Shown piece after piece: positions 7,101-7,509 of a stretch of DNA of 7,509 nt. The number at the start of each line of letters is the position of its first letter. Position 1 is the first letter of the stretch. The translations under genes and the position numbers were made by a program. The notes under the pieces were generated by a model. That model did not search any database and was not told where the DNA came from. It was given only the letters and a program-made list of their open reading frames with translations. This DNA is from Candidatus Eiseniibacteriota bacterium (GTDB lineage: Bacteria > Eisenbacteria > RBG-16-71-46 > JABDJR01), in contig JABDJR010000695.1 of NCBI GenBank assembly GCA_013003415.1, positions 1 through 7,509 of the forward strand. The letters are read 5' to 3'.

Positions 7101-7509
7101 CGCTTTAGGGAGTTCACCTGGCGCTCAACCTCGATCACGATGTCGTTCACACGAACCAGATCGCGTTGGGTGGCGTCGAGTTTGTTGAGAGCCTCTTTCT
7201 TCCGCGTCTTGTACTTCATGATGCCGGCCGCTTCTTCAAACAAGAATCGGCGATGCCCTGTGTTGTCGCTCAGAATATTGTCGACCATTTGACGCTCAAT
7301 GACCGAGTACGCGTGAGAACCCATTCCCGTATCGAGGAAAAGCTCCCGAACATCTTTTAGCCGAACGGTGTTTTTGTTGATGTAGTACTCGGAAACCCCC
7401 GAGCGATAGAGACGACGCCCTACGGTCACCGTGGAGTAGTCGATGGGAAGCGATCCGCGTTCGTTGTTAGGGTGAGCTCAACTTGAGCCATGCTCATGGG
7501 CTTCTCGTT
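4130..7509 (-). CDS. smc: Chromosome partition protein Smc, 5' end beyond window and apparently frameshifted near 7468
   Basis: Smc is the ATPase that, with ScpA and ScpB, loops and segregates the chromosome. Counting from the GTG codon at 7429 as residue 1, the sequence shows the end of the N-terminal head (VTVGRRLYRSG, YYINKN, FLDTGMG at 31-37, FEEAAGIMKYK), a first coiled coil (about 80-400), the hinge (about 408-560, from GFAPGVRALL to AGGEGG), a second coiled coil (about 565-900), and the C-terminal head with ABC signature LSSGE (981-985), Walker B FCILDE (1005-1010) and D-loop (1011-1019). Walker A lies upstream of the window. The open frame ends upstream at a TGA (7478-7480), yet matching Smc sequence (NEKPMSMAQVELTL) continues in another frame from 7509 to about 7468, so one base appears to be missing. 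About 1,127 residues are visible, consistent with a usual full length near 1,180-1,200. ftsY follows 24 bp downstream. Confidence 0.95.
7466..7470 (-). other. Apparent single-base deletion (frameshift) in smc
   Basis: On the coding strand the upstream frame reads E-L-T-L (ending in CTA at 7470-7468). The family-like continuation N-N-E-R-G-S-L-P-I-D needs AAC AAC, which begins on the same A at 7468. Adding one A (CTAACAAC to CTAAACAAC) joins the two frames into MAQVELTL-NNERGSLPIDYS-TVTVGRRLYRSG, which looks like a normal Smc. Without it the upstream frame ends at TGA at 7428-7426 and the downstream frame begins after TGA at 7480-7478. The exact base cannot be fixed from one sequence. Confidence 0.75.

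Noticed and set aside
7427..7429. GTG at 7429 as the true start of smc
   Set aside because: The codons before it still encode the conserved family pattern (LPIDYST before VTVGRR), and a protein starting here would lack the Walker A half-head. It is an artefact of the frame break upstream.
7460..7475. Programmed -1 ribosomal frameshift in smc
   Set aside because: The bases at the junction (ACCCTAACAAC on the coding strand) do not form a canonical X XXY YYZ slippery heptamer in the upstream frame, and smc is not known to use one. A missing base is simpler.

Overview
This is an ordinary bacterial chromosomal window. It carries five protein-coding genes packed almost end to end, with no RNA gene, mobile element, CRISPR array or long non-coding stretch that I can support. 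Base composition is moderately GC-rich, in the mid-50s percent by eye. The genes are universal or widespread bacterial ones (smc, ftsY, an HD-GYP protein, an exported amidohydrolase), so they identify the lineage poorly. The best phylogenetic hint is a truncated GlmU-family sugar nucleotidyltransferase at the left edge. Its N-terminus resembles the divergent GlmU-like proteins of the Bacteroidetes/Chlorobi side of the tree and some candidate phyla. A Gram-negative member of or near that group is my guess, not a demonstrated fact.

Layout, left to right. Minus strand, 1-219: N-terminal 73 codons of the GlmU-like protein. It starts in an ATGA overlap with the stop of the next gene, an exported metal-dependent amidohydrolase of the YtcJ/AepA type (216-2021, minus), so these two form an operon read leftward. 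A 67-bp divergent intergenic region (2022-2088) separates them from a membrane-anchored HD-GYP phosphodiesterase on the plus strand, whose best start is GTG at 2089 (2089-3129). That gene converges, with a 31-bp gap, on ftsY (3161-4105, minus), the SRP receptor GTPase. Upstream of ftsY on the same strand, 24 bp away, is smc (4130 to the right edge, minus), the chromosome condensation ATPase. The smc-ftsY order is the classic arrangement known from Bacillus and others and implies co-transcription.

The two most useful observations are hidden ones. First, a real gene at 1-219 is easy to miss because it is cut by the window edge and a plus-strand shadow frame lies over it. Second, smc appears frameshifted. 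Family-like protein sequence continues upstream of the apparent GTG start at 7429, but it changes frame near 7467-7468, as if one A (coding strand) were missing. With only the downstream frame the protein would lack its Walker A half-domain. A sequencing or assembly error, or a recent mutation, is the likely explanation.

I found no novel multi-gene system here. The amidohydrolase substrate, the signal controlling the HD-GYP protein, and the role of the GlmU-like protein cannot be read from the sequence.
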